Of a stretch of DNA of 64,000 bases, positions 23,426 to 33,444 are shown piece after piece (position 1 is the stretch's first letter; every line of letters starts with the position of its first letter). The DNA comes from Zasmidium citrigriseum (taxonomy: Eukaryota > Ascomycota > Dothideomycetes > Mycosphaerellales > Mycosphaerellaceae): assembly GCA_002786025.1 (NCBI GenBank), contig NHNW01000003.1:1-64000 (forward strand). The letters run 5' to 3'. The position numbers and the translations under genes are program-made. The notes below the pieces were generated by a model that searched no databases, had not been told where the DNA came from, and was given only the letters and a program-made list of their open reading frames with translations.

Positions 23426-25198
23426 ATGGCACCTCACGAAACTGTGAAGGACATCTACGGTCCTGGGACCTTTGCTGACGTTGACTTCACTCCAGTTCCC
23501 CAAGATGCTAAAAGACTTCTGGAGTACTTCGCGAAGAAAACACCCGGGTTCAACAGTGACCCAGCCTTTTTAGACAATGTCAAGTTCTCTGGAGGAGATC
23601 TTCCAATTCTACCGGGTCCTATCAAGGCGCAGGTTCTGGTGCGTTGATTCATCCATCATGAATACGAACAACAAGCTGACTGTAATTACTAGTCTGCAGT
23701 ATGCCAGGGAATGATTGGTCTTGCTGCCAAAGAAGTCTCGGCTCTCAAAGGAGTTGAGACTGGATCTATCCACGTCGACACCGATCTCGCAGGACTCTAC
23801 CCAGCCACCGTCGGTCTTGTCGAAATTGACGGCCTCGATGCCACTGAGATTCAGAAGAGTGGCCTTCTGCAGAAGGTCGGTCTTGACGTCGACAAGGGCA
23901 TCATCTCCAAGACGCCCATGCGTTTCCGTTCTTGGGCCATCTTTCCCACTCGCGAGAAGAATGTTTGGTTCCAGATCCTGAGCAGTCTCGACCCGCCTGG
24001 TTTTCTCAAGGTTTTCGGCTTGGATGCCGATGATGCAACGGTCAAAACCAACGAGGAGGCCTACGAGAAGATCAAGCAGGAGACGACCAAGTACTCTGCC
24101 AGGGAGCTGGAGCATATCTGCATTGAGCATGGGTTCTGTGGCCAAACCTGTCTTTCGCCGCAGGCTTGGAGGGAAACGATGATGGGCAAATCGCTGGCGA
24201 AGCATCCGATGATCAACTACCGCCAAGTACGTGGCACCGAGAGCATCCCTGCTGTACCATTACCGAAGACGAGCGACAAGCGGCCGCTTGCTGGTGTCAA
24301 GGTCGTCGAGCTTTCGAGAGTCATCGCCGGTCCTGCTGTCGGCACTGCTCTCGCCGCGCTCGGTGCGGATGTCATCAAGGTCCAGAGCCCGAATCTTCCA
24401 GACCTCCAATTCCTCTCCATCACCCTCATGGCCGGCAAGCGAGTCGTCCAGCTCGATCTCAACAAAGAAGCCGACCGCAACACCCTCCTCGAGACCCTTC
24501 AAGACGCCGACGTCGTGGTCCAAGCCTTCCGAATGAAGTCCCTTGAGCGCAAAGGGTTCGGTCTCGAAGATATTGTCGAGCTCGCTAAGAAGCGCAACAA
24601 GGGCATGGTCTACGTTGACATCAACTGCTACGGTCCTGATGGGTATTACGCCGAACGTCCTGGATATCAGCAAATCGCAGACTGTGCTTCAGGGTGCAGC
24701 TATGTCAACGGCAAAGCGTACGGTCTTGAAGAGGGAACTTCAGTCTTACCATCACTGCCAATTGCGGATATGCTGACAGGAGCCGTGGGAACTCTTGTTA
24801 CTCTCCTCGCGATCCGTGACCGTGCCAGGCAAGGCGGATCGTACCACTCGCATGTGGCTCTTGTGTCCCTCGATACCGCACAACTCGAAGAAGAGGTCGG
24901 CCTGTATCCTCCACAGGTTATCAAGCAAGTTCAGGAGAAGTTTAACTTCGCTCCAATGAGACCCCACCATATGGTCACTGACCTACTCAACATCATGATC
25001 GCCGGATGGAAGCAGAGCTCCGATCTCTTGAACAGGGAGCAGTACTATGTGCAGTTTGAGACGCAGTTCGGCAAGCAACACAAGCTCCTCGCCCCGGCGT
25101 TCAAGTTTGACAGTGAAGAGGCGTCTCCAAGATGGACGCATGGACCCGTTCCCAATGGAGGGCATGAAGGCAGGTTGCCTTGGTTGGAGGTAGCGTAG
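23426..25198 (+). CDS. CaiB/BaiF (type III) CoA-transferase family protein
   Basis: Two exons, 23426-23638 and 23693-25198, are joined across a 54-bp intron (donor GTGCGT, acceptor TACTAG, phase 0), giving 572 residues. The region after about residue 268 has the family blocks GVKVVELS, GADVIKV and VDINCYGPDG. The N-terminal half is a diverged second CoA-transferase-like half, as in fungal members. The family moves CoA between carboxylic acids or racemises 2-methylacyl-CoA, using an Asp in the motif PGYD. Here the motif reads PGYQ, so that Asp seems replaced by Gln (see findings). The start is the ATG of MAPHETV; the longer upstream frame is noncoding. The divergent dehydrogenase neighbour suggests a joint role in CoA-ester or carnitine-like metabolism (inference). 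Confidence 0.85.
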
Positions 25199-25348
25199 AG
25201 TGTTAGTGTAAGATCTGGATACCCGATATACATTGTTCTGCTGAGCTTCTGCGAACTCTTTGCACATCATTGACCTACAGCGCCGGCGGCATTCTTCTGG
25301 TGAACCACATTCGATAGCCTGTTTGAGTCAGTAACAGATATGGCCAGA

Positions 25349-27026
25349 CTATTGGCGAAATCCTTGCCTTCTGATCCCCTCTCGAAGAGTATCTTCCGGT
25401 ATTGAATACAGTAGTCTGTAACGCCCAGGCATTGGCGAGCGGTACAACTTCCCGCTGGACATTCGAACGCCACCGTTGTCCAACCGCTGCAGCAAGTTGT
25501 CATGGGCTTTCCAACCATCTTCACCGAAGTCTCTGGAGTCGAGGTATGGGGACAAGTCAAGCCAGATGAAAAAGCCCGCATTGCTACATCGAGACGTTAA
25601 CACTGAATGACTGACAACGTACGACCGCTGGAAAACTTGCCCGTGTGCATGATACGCAATCTCGTTTTCTTTTAAGAGCTTCTCCGCTAATAGCCTCGCA
25701 GCCAGGAGGCGCTGATGGCTCAGACGGAGAAACGACTCCATATGATCATGGTCCTCGAGGAATCTAGCAGCTAGTGCCATCGAGAACTGCGACGGCGAAA
25801 AGAATCGACTGATCTATTGTCAGCGTTCCGATCTCAAGCAGCATTAACTACCAGGCAAGTCAGAAATTCACGCACCAAGTAGCACGAACAGCGTTGACAA
25901 GCGCTGTGTTCCTACTGTGCAAGCATCCAAGCCGCATCCCGCCTGCTGAAAAGTTTTTGGACATCCCATACAGCACATGTACCAGCTCTGGTCGGATGTA
26001 GGACTCTATGTCCAAAGACAGGACCGAATTGAAAGTCTCGCTAGGTCGGTCGTGTCGCTTGTACACTGATAGGGCATAGATCTCATCGGAGATCAAGTGA
26101 ATGTTCCAGCGATTGCAGAGCTGAAGAAGTCCAATCAAGGCTTCTTTTGTATAGCACCGGCCTGAACCCGTGAGGTCAGTGCTGTGATCGATGGATGTGG
26201 ATGCGTGACTCACCAAGGGGATTATGGGGATTGCAAACGACCAAACCCTTGATCTGTATGCCACGCTCCTGTGCCGCCTTGATTGCGATGTCATACCTCG
26301 ACACGCACTCGGACGAAAATTGATCTGTTTCGTTCTCACTGAACTCAACGTGCTGCAATTCGACACTGAACTTGTCAATCAGCCTCTCGACTTTAGCATG
26401 ACAATGACTTACCCGGTACGCATGACCATGTCGCGGTTGAAGGTGCCGTAAACAGGTACGCCCAGCATCAATGAATCTGTGGTATGCCCATCACAAAGTA
26501 CGAGAGCACACGCCTCATTGAGTGCCGTTAGGCCGGCCGCGAATGTCAGCTCCTCGGCATCGATTGGCGTCCATGGGTCGAAGTAGTTGTTCATATGGGC
26601 GGCCATTGCCTTTCGTAGCCTTAAAGTCCCTGTATATCCTTCGCCGTAAGAGCAAGCGTCGAAATCAAAGTTGCACTGTGTCTCGTTGGCGTTGAAATAC
26701 ACATTTGATATCTACTCACTTACGTTCTCTTTGATATATCTGGCCATATCGTCTTGCATGAGCCCCTGAAACAATTGGTCAGTCTAAGACGTCTCACACA
26801 ACGTACTCATACCATTGATACTCACATTTTCTGCGTTTGACATGTCAACCAATCCATCCGGACTAGTCTCCGGATCATAAAGATTCTTTAGGCCATGTGC
26901 AAAGTCCACTTTCGCCCACTCGGTACCTCGACTTGACAACATGGTGTCAGCAGAATTGAGATTGATAGCCTTGGGTCGAGAGTGTCTTGGGATGGCGGTC
27001 CTTGAGCTCCTTATGAGTGTGGACAT
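25349..27026 (-). CDS. PLP aminotransferase, ACC-synthase-like
   Basis: Six exons were traced: 27026-26826, 26765-26724, 26675-26413, 26365-26214, 26161-25876 and 25808-25349, with introns of 47-67 bp and all phases consistent (467 residues). A further 39-bp in-frame segment (25584-25622) has GT and AG ends. It may be a very short seventh intron, leaving 454 residues and restoring the usual NAGFF block. Fold-type I PLP motifs are present: YGEGYTG near the N-terminus, CNPHNPLG, SDEIYA, and the Schiff-base lysine in YGMSKNFSAGGMRLG. The C-terminus ends with an EDTLREGIRR-type block. This pattern is close to 1-aminocyclopropane-1-carboxylate synthase and its fungal relatives, whose true substrates are mostly unknown. 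Ethylene-precursor synthesis is therefore only one option. Confidence 0.82.
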
Positions 27027-27597
27027 TAAGGTACATGACGTAGCTTGTAAATGCAGTAGCTATAGCCTATCGAGCGCGAAGCTTTTGCAGAAGCCTTAAC
27101 GGACATGATCAGCCTCATCCCTTTGACTTGTACGCTTCATGAGTACTCACCGAGAGAACAGGATGCTCAATGCTGCGGGTGGTCTGTTGGAGCAGAAGTC
27201 TTGATAAGCATCGTCAGCCGTCCGCAACCTCAGCCTCGTTGAAATTGGATCACTTTTGGACAAGCATGATTCGATCTCTTGAATAGCAAAGCTTAGCGCA
27301 AAGCCGAAGATGACTCCAGTGTGTGACAGTTCTGTGCCGGCAGCCGCGCCGCAGGCCATGGAGCTGCGACTGCGATTCCTGAAGAAGCGTGAAAGAACAC
27401 ACGTGCGTTAGATATGACGAGATGTCTCGAGAAGGGAGAAAGCTCGAGCATTTAAGTGAATGGGCGAGAGCCGCATGTGAAACTCGCATGGGCAAGTGAA
27501 GTCTCAGCCGGGTGGCTAGCGGCGTTTGCTCCTTCACTTTCTCGACCCGCCTGCTTCCCTTCTCTCGAACACGATCCCCGCGAACATCGACGTGACC
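27027..27597. promoter_or_regulatory. Divergent promoter region
   Basis: A 571-bp spacer between the aminotransferase (minus) and the membrane-protein gene (plus). Small frames in it look like noise. No specific site was recognised. Confidence 0.35.
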
Positions 27598-28455
27598 ATG
27601 GCCTCCAACCTGCCTATAGTCAAGCGATACTTCGCACGACCCGCGGAGATCGAGATGCCGGCCTCGCATTACGAGCCACTCAAGGCGCTCATCACCGCGC
27701 TCATCACCTTCCTCATCCTCGAATACGCGTCCCGCCTGCGAACCAAGGGTGTCGAACGCGTCCTCCTCCGCAGCTTTCCACTGCTGGCAGATCGATTCGG
27801 CTTCATCAACACGCCACGCAAGGAGCCAACCTTCTGGCCCGGCTATCGAGCGGCCAGCAGCTTCGCCCTCTCGATCCTAGGCGCGTGGTACTTCGAGAGG
27901 CCTCTCTGGAGCGTTCTCCTTGGAGAATGCATGCTCTCGAACCTCTGTTTCGATTTCGGTGCCCTAGCTGCCGTCTGGCTGCTCGAGATAGCTCTGCGAA
28001 TGAGCTTCAGGTTGATGAAGCTGGTCGGCTTCATACCCTACGACGAGCCTGATTTCAGCTTCTCTTCGCTCCTCCAAGACACCCAGAAGCCCGAGCCCAA
28101 GCACGACTCGCCTCTCATGACCCCCGAAGCCAGCAGACCCAAGGTCGACATCCCCTACCCCTCAGCCACCAAGACCTATCGCGAGCGTCTCGTCGAGCTA
28201 TCCCAGAATGTCCTATCGCCCCTCCGCACCCGCCAGCATCCTATCGAAGACATCGACGGCTACCAACCACGCGCCACTGGCGGCTACCGAGTCGAGGATC
28301 CTTTGGCGCAGTCGCCCGCTCTCTTTCGGCCACACACCCGAAGCAATCCTCCTTGGATCGAGAAGTACCAGTCCATCACGGCAGGAGACCAGAACCAAGC
28401 TAAGAGCTTCGAGGAGCTGCGTCTCGAGCGCTATCGGGAAGAGACGGAGTCTTAG
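27598..28455 (+). CDS. Predicted membrane protein of unknown function
   Basis: The product is 285 residues from a single exon. The start is the ATG in GTGACCATGG; the frame extends upstream only from a TTG. Three hydrophobic stretches lie in the first half, at about residues 28-46 (ALITALITFLILEYASRL), 85-100 (SFALSILGAWYF) and 120-137 (FGALAAVWLLEIALRM). The second half, from about residue 150, is polar, proline-rich and probably cytoplasmic. I do not recognise the family. It is convergent with the Derlin gene, so only the 3' ends are close. Confidence 0.75.
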   Translation: MASNLPIVKRYFARPAEIEMPASHYEPLKALITALITFLILEYASRLRTKGVERVLLRSFPLLADRFGFINTPRKEPTFWPGYRAASSFALSILGAWYFERPLWSVLLGECMLSNLCFDFGALAAVWLLEIALRMSFRLMKLVGFIPYDEPDFSFSSLLQDTQKPEPKHDSPLMTPEASRPKVDIPYPSATKTYRERLVELSQNVLSPLRTRQHPIEDIDGYQPRATGGYRVEDPLAQSPALFRPHTRSNPPWIEKYQSITAGDQNQAKSFEELRLERYREETES

Positions 28456-28787
28456 AAGGACGAGTCTGGACTGACGGTGAAGGCGCATGTTGTGCCGGAT
28501 TTGTTGACAGGGTCGGTGAGGGAGTAGGAGATTGGGGCTTTTGGTCAGTGGCGGTCTTGCATGGCTCTTAGAGCACAACGGATGGTGAAGGGGCTTGGGG
28601 TTCTTCTAAGCAGGCGGAGATGGATACCGATACTGCTTCTGATTAGCGCGGCGTTGATTTCGAGGAGGCCGTACAGTTCAACTATTGCACTACAGGATCC
28701 AAACACGGGACAGGTTGTTCGAAGAAGTATTGGGAATCATTGCAATACGAAACGCTACAAACCATTCAAGTCATCATGTCATTACAT
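28456..28787. other. Intergenic between convergent genes
   Basis: The 332 bp between two convergent stop codons should hold both 3' untranslated regions. Short frames here show no motif, and no terminator sequence was identified. Confidence 0.5.
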
Positions 28788-29964
28788 TCAGTCTCCTCCC
28801 AGTCTTCTTCCTGACCCTCTACTACCCCATGCAGAGCCACTTGCCCATCCGCCGCCGCTTCCAGTCTGGTTCTGGGATGCAGCTTGGCCTGGACCGTTCG
28901 CTCGGGCATTGAAGGCAGTGCCATACGCACGAGTCGTGCCAGTTCCTCCGGGCGTGGCAAACCACTTGTCGACGAACTGAGGCGTCTTAATCCACTGCGC
29001 GCCACCACCGAACTGCGGCCAGATCCTGTCAAGGAAGTCGTACAAGTGGGCGGCGAGGATACCAGTGGCCTGGATCATAGTCGCGAACGGGCCACCCATG
29101 AGGTAGGTGATAGCGAGGGATGCATATGGCAAGTACTTGGCCGGCATCTGGATGATGAAGAATTGCACAACTCGGTTGGGGTCTTCCTGGGCGAAGGTGT
29201 AGATGAGGGCCATGCTGAGAGGGTTGAGAAGCGTGACGCCACCCAAGTAGATGCCTCCAGTGAGCTGTCTTGAAGTCAGTAAACTGCTCAAGACAACATC
29301 ATGCATGTGCCAGGATGAAGTAAGATGAAGATATGTAGGGCCCAAAAACCACCGCCGACCACAAATTCAGGAAGACAGTTCTCTCAATGTGGATTCCCAC
29401 CATGCCCACACTCCACAAACGCCCTTTTGTAGGTATGCGAATGATGGACGATGCGCAGTGCAGGGGTGATCTCCCTCGTTTCCAGGAACCGTGACAGTTA
29501 TGAAGAGACTGTACGGGCAGATAATACGAGGTTTTGCTGGTGCATGACGGGGAGGAAGGGGTGTGGCTGGGAGAGCGTCCTGCTTACCATGATGACGGTG
29601 GCCACGAAGAAGAGGTACCATGCGTAGGTGCCGGTCTTGCGGAAGCGTGGAGAGCCAGTCTCGAGTTGGCTGCTATAATGGTAGAGGAAGAAAGGGTCCA
29701 TGATCAAGCCCAGCTGCGGTCCGGTTATGAAGAAGGCAGTCACGAGGCGCCATATCTGCGGCAGCTGGCGGATGGTGAAGACGTAGTCGCTGAGGAACAG
29801 CACCCATATCAGATTATACAGCCCCAAATGACCAGGCACTGAGATGAGAACAGTGGCGGCTGTGATGGTTCTGCTTAGCATCAGAAGACTGCTCATGCAC
29901 GTGCGAGGCGTTTGCCTTACCTGGAGATTGGCGGCGCCGCCCAGTATGCGTCTTGGAAGGACAT
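28788..29964 (-). CDS. Derlin (ER-associated degradation channel component)
   Basis: Exons 29964-29921, 29870-29588 and 28788-29264, joined across introns of 50 and 323 bp, give 267 residues. Derlins (Der1/Dfm1) are ER membrane rhomboid pseudoproteases that help pull misfolded proteins out of the ER for proteasomal breakdown. Visible marks are the N-terminal MSFQDAYWAAPPISR, the WR motif in QIWRLVTAFF, the FFLYHYSSQLE block and several membrane helices. A Gly/Ser-rich tail follows in place of a folded C-terminus. No catalytic Ser/His pair is needed in this family. The second intron is long for this genome and could hide a small exon, but the join gives a continuous membrane helix. Divergent from eS1 over 299 bp. 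Confidence 0.85.
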
Positions 29965-30263
29965 CTCGACGACCTGGAGGCGCGGGCGACCTTTCAGTGC
30001 TGTTGAAGTGCAGATGAAGGGTGTTGGTAAGAGGAAGAAAGACGAAGAAAGCAGCAAACGTGGTCTTTAGCCGGCGATTTTCTCAGCCGCCAGATTCGGC
30101 TTAGCGGTGGTGGGCTTCGCTGATTGGCCGGCGGGTCTCTGCCAAGCCCGACGCACTTGCTGTGCAAATCCACTTACTTGCGACTTCCTCGACGACTGAC
30201 AGACGCAGCACGCCGACAACAGCGACCACAATCTCCCTCTTTCCATCCACTTGAATCGCAATC

Positions 30264-31160
30264 ATGGCGGTCGGAAAGAACAAGAGATTGTCCAAGGGCA
30301 AGAAGGGCCTGAAGAAGAGGACCGACCCATTCGCCCGCAAGGACTGGTACTCCGTCAAGGCGCCATCGACCTTTGGGATCCGCGAGTATGCCTCCCTGCG
30401 ACGAGGACACGGAGGATGAGGAATTGAGGGCTAACACGCATTGCAGCGTCGGCAAGACCCTCGTCAACCGCACCACGGGTCTCAAGAACGCCAACGACGC
30501 CCTCAAGGGCCGCATCTTCGAGGTCTCCCTCGCCGACCTCCAGAAGGACGAGGACCATGCCTTCCGCAAGGTCAAGCTGCGAGTCGACGAGGTCCAGGGC
30601 AAGAACTGCCTGACCAACTTCCACGGCCTCGACTTCACCTCCGACAAGCTGCGCTCGCTCGTCCGCAAGTGGCAGACCCTCATCGAGGCCAACGTCGTGG
30701 TCAAGACTACCGACGACTACCTCCTCCGCCTCTTCTGCATCGCCTTCACCAAGAGACGGCCGAACCAGATCAAGAAGACGACCTACGCCCGCTCGTCCCA
30801 GATTAGGCAGATTAGGAAGAAGATGACGGACATCATGGCCCGCGAGGCTCAGACCTGCACCCTCAGCCAGCTCACCGCGAAGTTGATCCCTGAGGTTATT
30901 GGCCGTGAGATTGAGAAGAGCACCCAGGGCGTCTACCCACTCCAGAATGTATGTATACCTACGGATACTTTGATGAATATTGGCACGTGACACGATACTG
31001 ACAATGGCAACAGGTCCACGTCCGCAAGGTCAAGCTCCTCAAGGCACCCAAGTTCGATCTCGGCAACCTCCTCTCGCTGCACGGCGAGTCCTCGACCGAC
31101 GACTCTGGCCAGAAGGTCGAGAACCGCGAGTTCAAGGAGCAGGTGCTTGAGAACGTGTAA
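30264..31160 (+). CDS. RPS1: 40S ribosomal protein eS1 (RPS1/S3Ae)
   Basis: Exons 30264-30385, 30447-30948 and 31014-31160, separated by introns of 61 and 65 bp, encode 256 residues, the usual length. The N-terminus [19 protein letters not shown], the block [17 protein letters not shown], and the C-terminal [13 protein letters not shown] are hallmarks of eS1, a platform protein of the small ribosomal subunit that contacts mRNA at the exit channel. Codon use is strongly biased to C-ending codons, as expected for a highly expressed gene. The first intron lies after codon 40, and both introns have standard GT-AG ends. The gene is single and intact. Confidence 0.96.
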
Positions 31161-31701
31161 GCAGCCGGCGCGCTGTACTTTGGGCTGGCATAGGGGCGAG
31201 ACGGTTCTCATTTTGCAACGTAGAAGGCGTTTATGAGAGAAAGCGGGGCAATGAAATGCGCAGTCAAGCGGATCATGTAGCTCTGCATTAAGCCATAGGC
31301 AAAATCAGTGGAACGTTTCAAAAATGCATGACGCCTTTTGATGTACTTTGAATGATACAGCCCAAGTTCCAGGACACTTTCGATACCAAGCCACTGCGAC
31401 CTCGTAGTCAGCTTGTGCTACTGTCACTTCACAGCTATCTTGACTCACGCCAATCTATAACATTACTGTTCTGTGTGCGGTGTCTGGAAATGAATATAAC
31501 GTCTCTTCTGAACTCATAGCCGTATTCTGAAGTCTTTATTTCAAAGTCCATCTCGTGGCGACTTTCACACTTCGACTTCAAAACTTCGCCGCAAGCTCAA
31601 GCACCAATCTCAACAATCACTTCTCAAGAAATTCTCTTCTCGCCACCATCACGATTGCCTAAACATCAACACCAACGACACCCATCCATCCGTTCTCCAA
31701 A
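31161..31701. other. Intergenic: eS1 3' region and HAM1 promoter
   Basis: This 541-bp spacer has no open frame with coding signs. The last 100 bp before the HAM1 start are rich in CAA/CACC and pyrimidines, as is common for fungal 5' leaders. Nothing else was recognised. Confidence 0.45.
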
Positions 31702-32470
31702 ATGGCGCCCAAAGAACTCAACTTCATCACGGGCAACAAGAACAAACTCGCAGAAGTGCAGGCGATTCTGTCGGAGACGCCCGTCAAACTGCAAAGTCAA
31801 GCGATCGATTTGCCCGAACTACAAGGCACGATTGAGGAGATCTCGAAGGACAAGGCAGTGAGGGCTGCGGAGGCGGTATGTGCACAGTCACGATGAAGAG
31901 ACGCAAGATCAATGCTGATTTTGTGGAATTTAGGTAAAAGGACCAGTCCTCGTGGAAGACACATGTCTCTGCTTCAATGCTTTCAACGAACTACCTGGAC
32001 CTTATGTGTATGTTCTGCTACTAACTCTACATGGTTCTTGCTGATTGTGGTTACAGGAAGTGGTTCCTCAAGGCTCTCGGCGTGCAGGAGTTCCATAAGT
32101 TGCTCGCGGGTTTCGAGGATAAGTCTGCGCAGGCGGTTTGCACGTTTGCGTATTGTGAGGGGCCGGGGAAGGAGCCGATTGTGTTTCAGGGACGGACGGA
32201 TGTAGGTTGCCTGGTTTGACGGGTGATGGAGGAGTGGCTGACTTTGATGGCAGGGCAAGATTGTGCCGTGTAGAGGGCCGACGGATTTCGGTGAGTTGAA
32301 GTTGACTTGGGGCCGTTTGAGGATTTGCTGACTGGATTCCAGGCTGGGATGCGTGCTTCGAGTACGAGGGCCAGACGTATGCTGAGATGCCGAAGGCGCA
32401 GAAGAACAAGATCTCGCACCGGGGTAAGGCTCTGGAGAAGCTTGTCGAGTGGTTGAAGCAGGAAGTGTAG
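31702..32470 (+). CDS. HAM1: Inosine triphosphate pyrophosphatase (ITPase, HAM1)
   Basis: Five exons (31702-31875, 31934-32007, 32057-32201, 32254-32290, 32343-32470) and introns of 49-58 bp give 185 residues, the normal length. HAM1/ITPA hydrolyses ITP, dITP and XTP to monophosphates and so keeps deaminated purines out of DNA and RNA. Family motifs visible are [10 protein letters not shown] at the N-terminus, [11 protein letters not shown] with [21 protein letters not shown] across an exon join, GWDACFE, and the C-terminal [11 protein letters not shown]. The start ATG follows AAA and is the first in the transcript region. It is convergent with FAP7, with 79 bp between stop codons. Confidence 0.94.
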
Positions 32471-32549
32471 ACCACGCATCCTCTCTTCTAGCATGATACC
32501 GCAAACTGCTCGATATAGCAAGACAGCACCACAATAGACCACTCTTCTC

Positions 32550-33245
32550 CTACCCATGCAAGAAAGTCGGATCATCCTCATCCCTCTTCCCCTCCTCCTG
32601 CGCCGTCACACCCTCCTCCTTCCCATGATCTTTCTTCCACTGCTTCACCCACTGCTCAATCCTCTCCACATTCGAATCCACATCCTCCGTACTCTCACTC
32701 CTAAGCTCCACAACCTGCTCCTCCGGATACGCCTCCCTCGCCTCCTGCACCAACACCTCCATAATCTCACAATCCAAATTCTCCTGCAGCTTCTTCTCCG
32801 AATACCCCCTCGCCTGCAACCGATCATACAACAGCTTATTATCACACCGCACCACACACACCAGATCGATCCATTGCAGCGGGAAGAGATCGCAAGCGTG
32901 CCAGTCGATGATCTGCCCGCCTTCTTCCAGGTCGTTTTCTATGCAGTCGAGCAGGCGATCTTCGTCGACGATTTGGAGTTTGGGGTCTTCGGGGTCGTCG
33001 GAGGCTTCGCCTATGTTGTGCTTTTTTACGACTTCGTTGATGTCGAGGTGGTGCAGGCCGGTTTTGCTGGCGAGTTCTTGGCAGTGGGTTGTTTTGCCTA
33101 CGCCCGGGGTGCCGGTGATGATGATGTTGGGGTTTGTGCGGAGGATTTCCTTGGGCGCCATGGTGAATGCTCGTCGGAGGGTTGTGACAGTGCGGAGAGG
33201 GCGAAGTGGTGGTTTGAGGAGTCTTGTGCAGAATCTGGGAAGCAT
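32550..33245 (-). CDS. FAP7: Adenylate kinase isoenzyme 6 homologue (FAP7)
   Basis: The product is 231 residues from a single exon. FAP7/hCINAP is an atypical adenylate kinase with ATPase activity that helps mature the 40S subunit (18S rRNA 3' end) by binding uS11. The Walker A loop is GTPGVGKTTHC at about residues 43-53, followed by DINEVVK, the IIDWHACDLFP block and CDNKLLYDRLQARGY. A charged tail of about 25 residues ends the protein. Two in-frame ATGs exist. The first (33245) adds 28 residues rich in Arg and Leu that look like a mitochondrial presequence. The second (33161, MAPKEIL) gives the usual family start. I keep the longer frame but consider the shorter form as likely. Confidence 0.9.
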   Translation of the reverse strand: MLPRFCTRLLKPPLRPLRTVTTLRRAFTMAPKEILRTNPNIIITGTPGVGKTTHCQELASKTGLHHLDINEVVKKHNIGEASDDPEDPKLQIVDEDRLLDCIENDLEEGGQIIDWHACDLFPLQWIDLVCVVRCDNKLLYDRLQARGYSEKKLQENLDCEIMEVLVQEAREAYPEEQVVELRSESTEDVDSNVERIEQWVKQWKKDHGKEEGVTAQEEGKRDEDDPTFLHG

Positions 33246-33444
33246 CGAGGATGACGTCGCGGGGAAAGGCGCGTCGTGGTGTTTTTCACGGAGCTCTCGA
33301 GCTGCGTTGGAGATCTACAAACATCTGGTCATCACACTCGTTCCTCTCAATTCCATGAAGTGGTACATCTTCCAGCTCTTGGATTTTCTGAAGACGAGAT
33401 ACTGCAGGAGCTAGGAAGCATTGGGAGGTTGGAAAGGAGCCGGG
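33246..33444. promoter_or_regulatory. Short divergent promoter
   Basis: Only 199 bp separate the FAP7 and ABHD11-type start codons, which point away from each other. Both transcripts must start in this space. No motif was assigned. Confidence 0.45.

Noticed and set aside
30355..30993. 212-codon minus-strand frame
   Set aside because: Antisense of eS1 exon 2; long only because the C-ending codon bias removes stops on the other strand.
32556..33254. 232-codon plus-strand frame
   Set aside because: Antisense of FAP7, which has clear kinase motifs.
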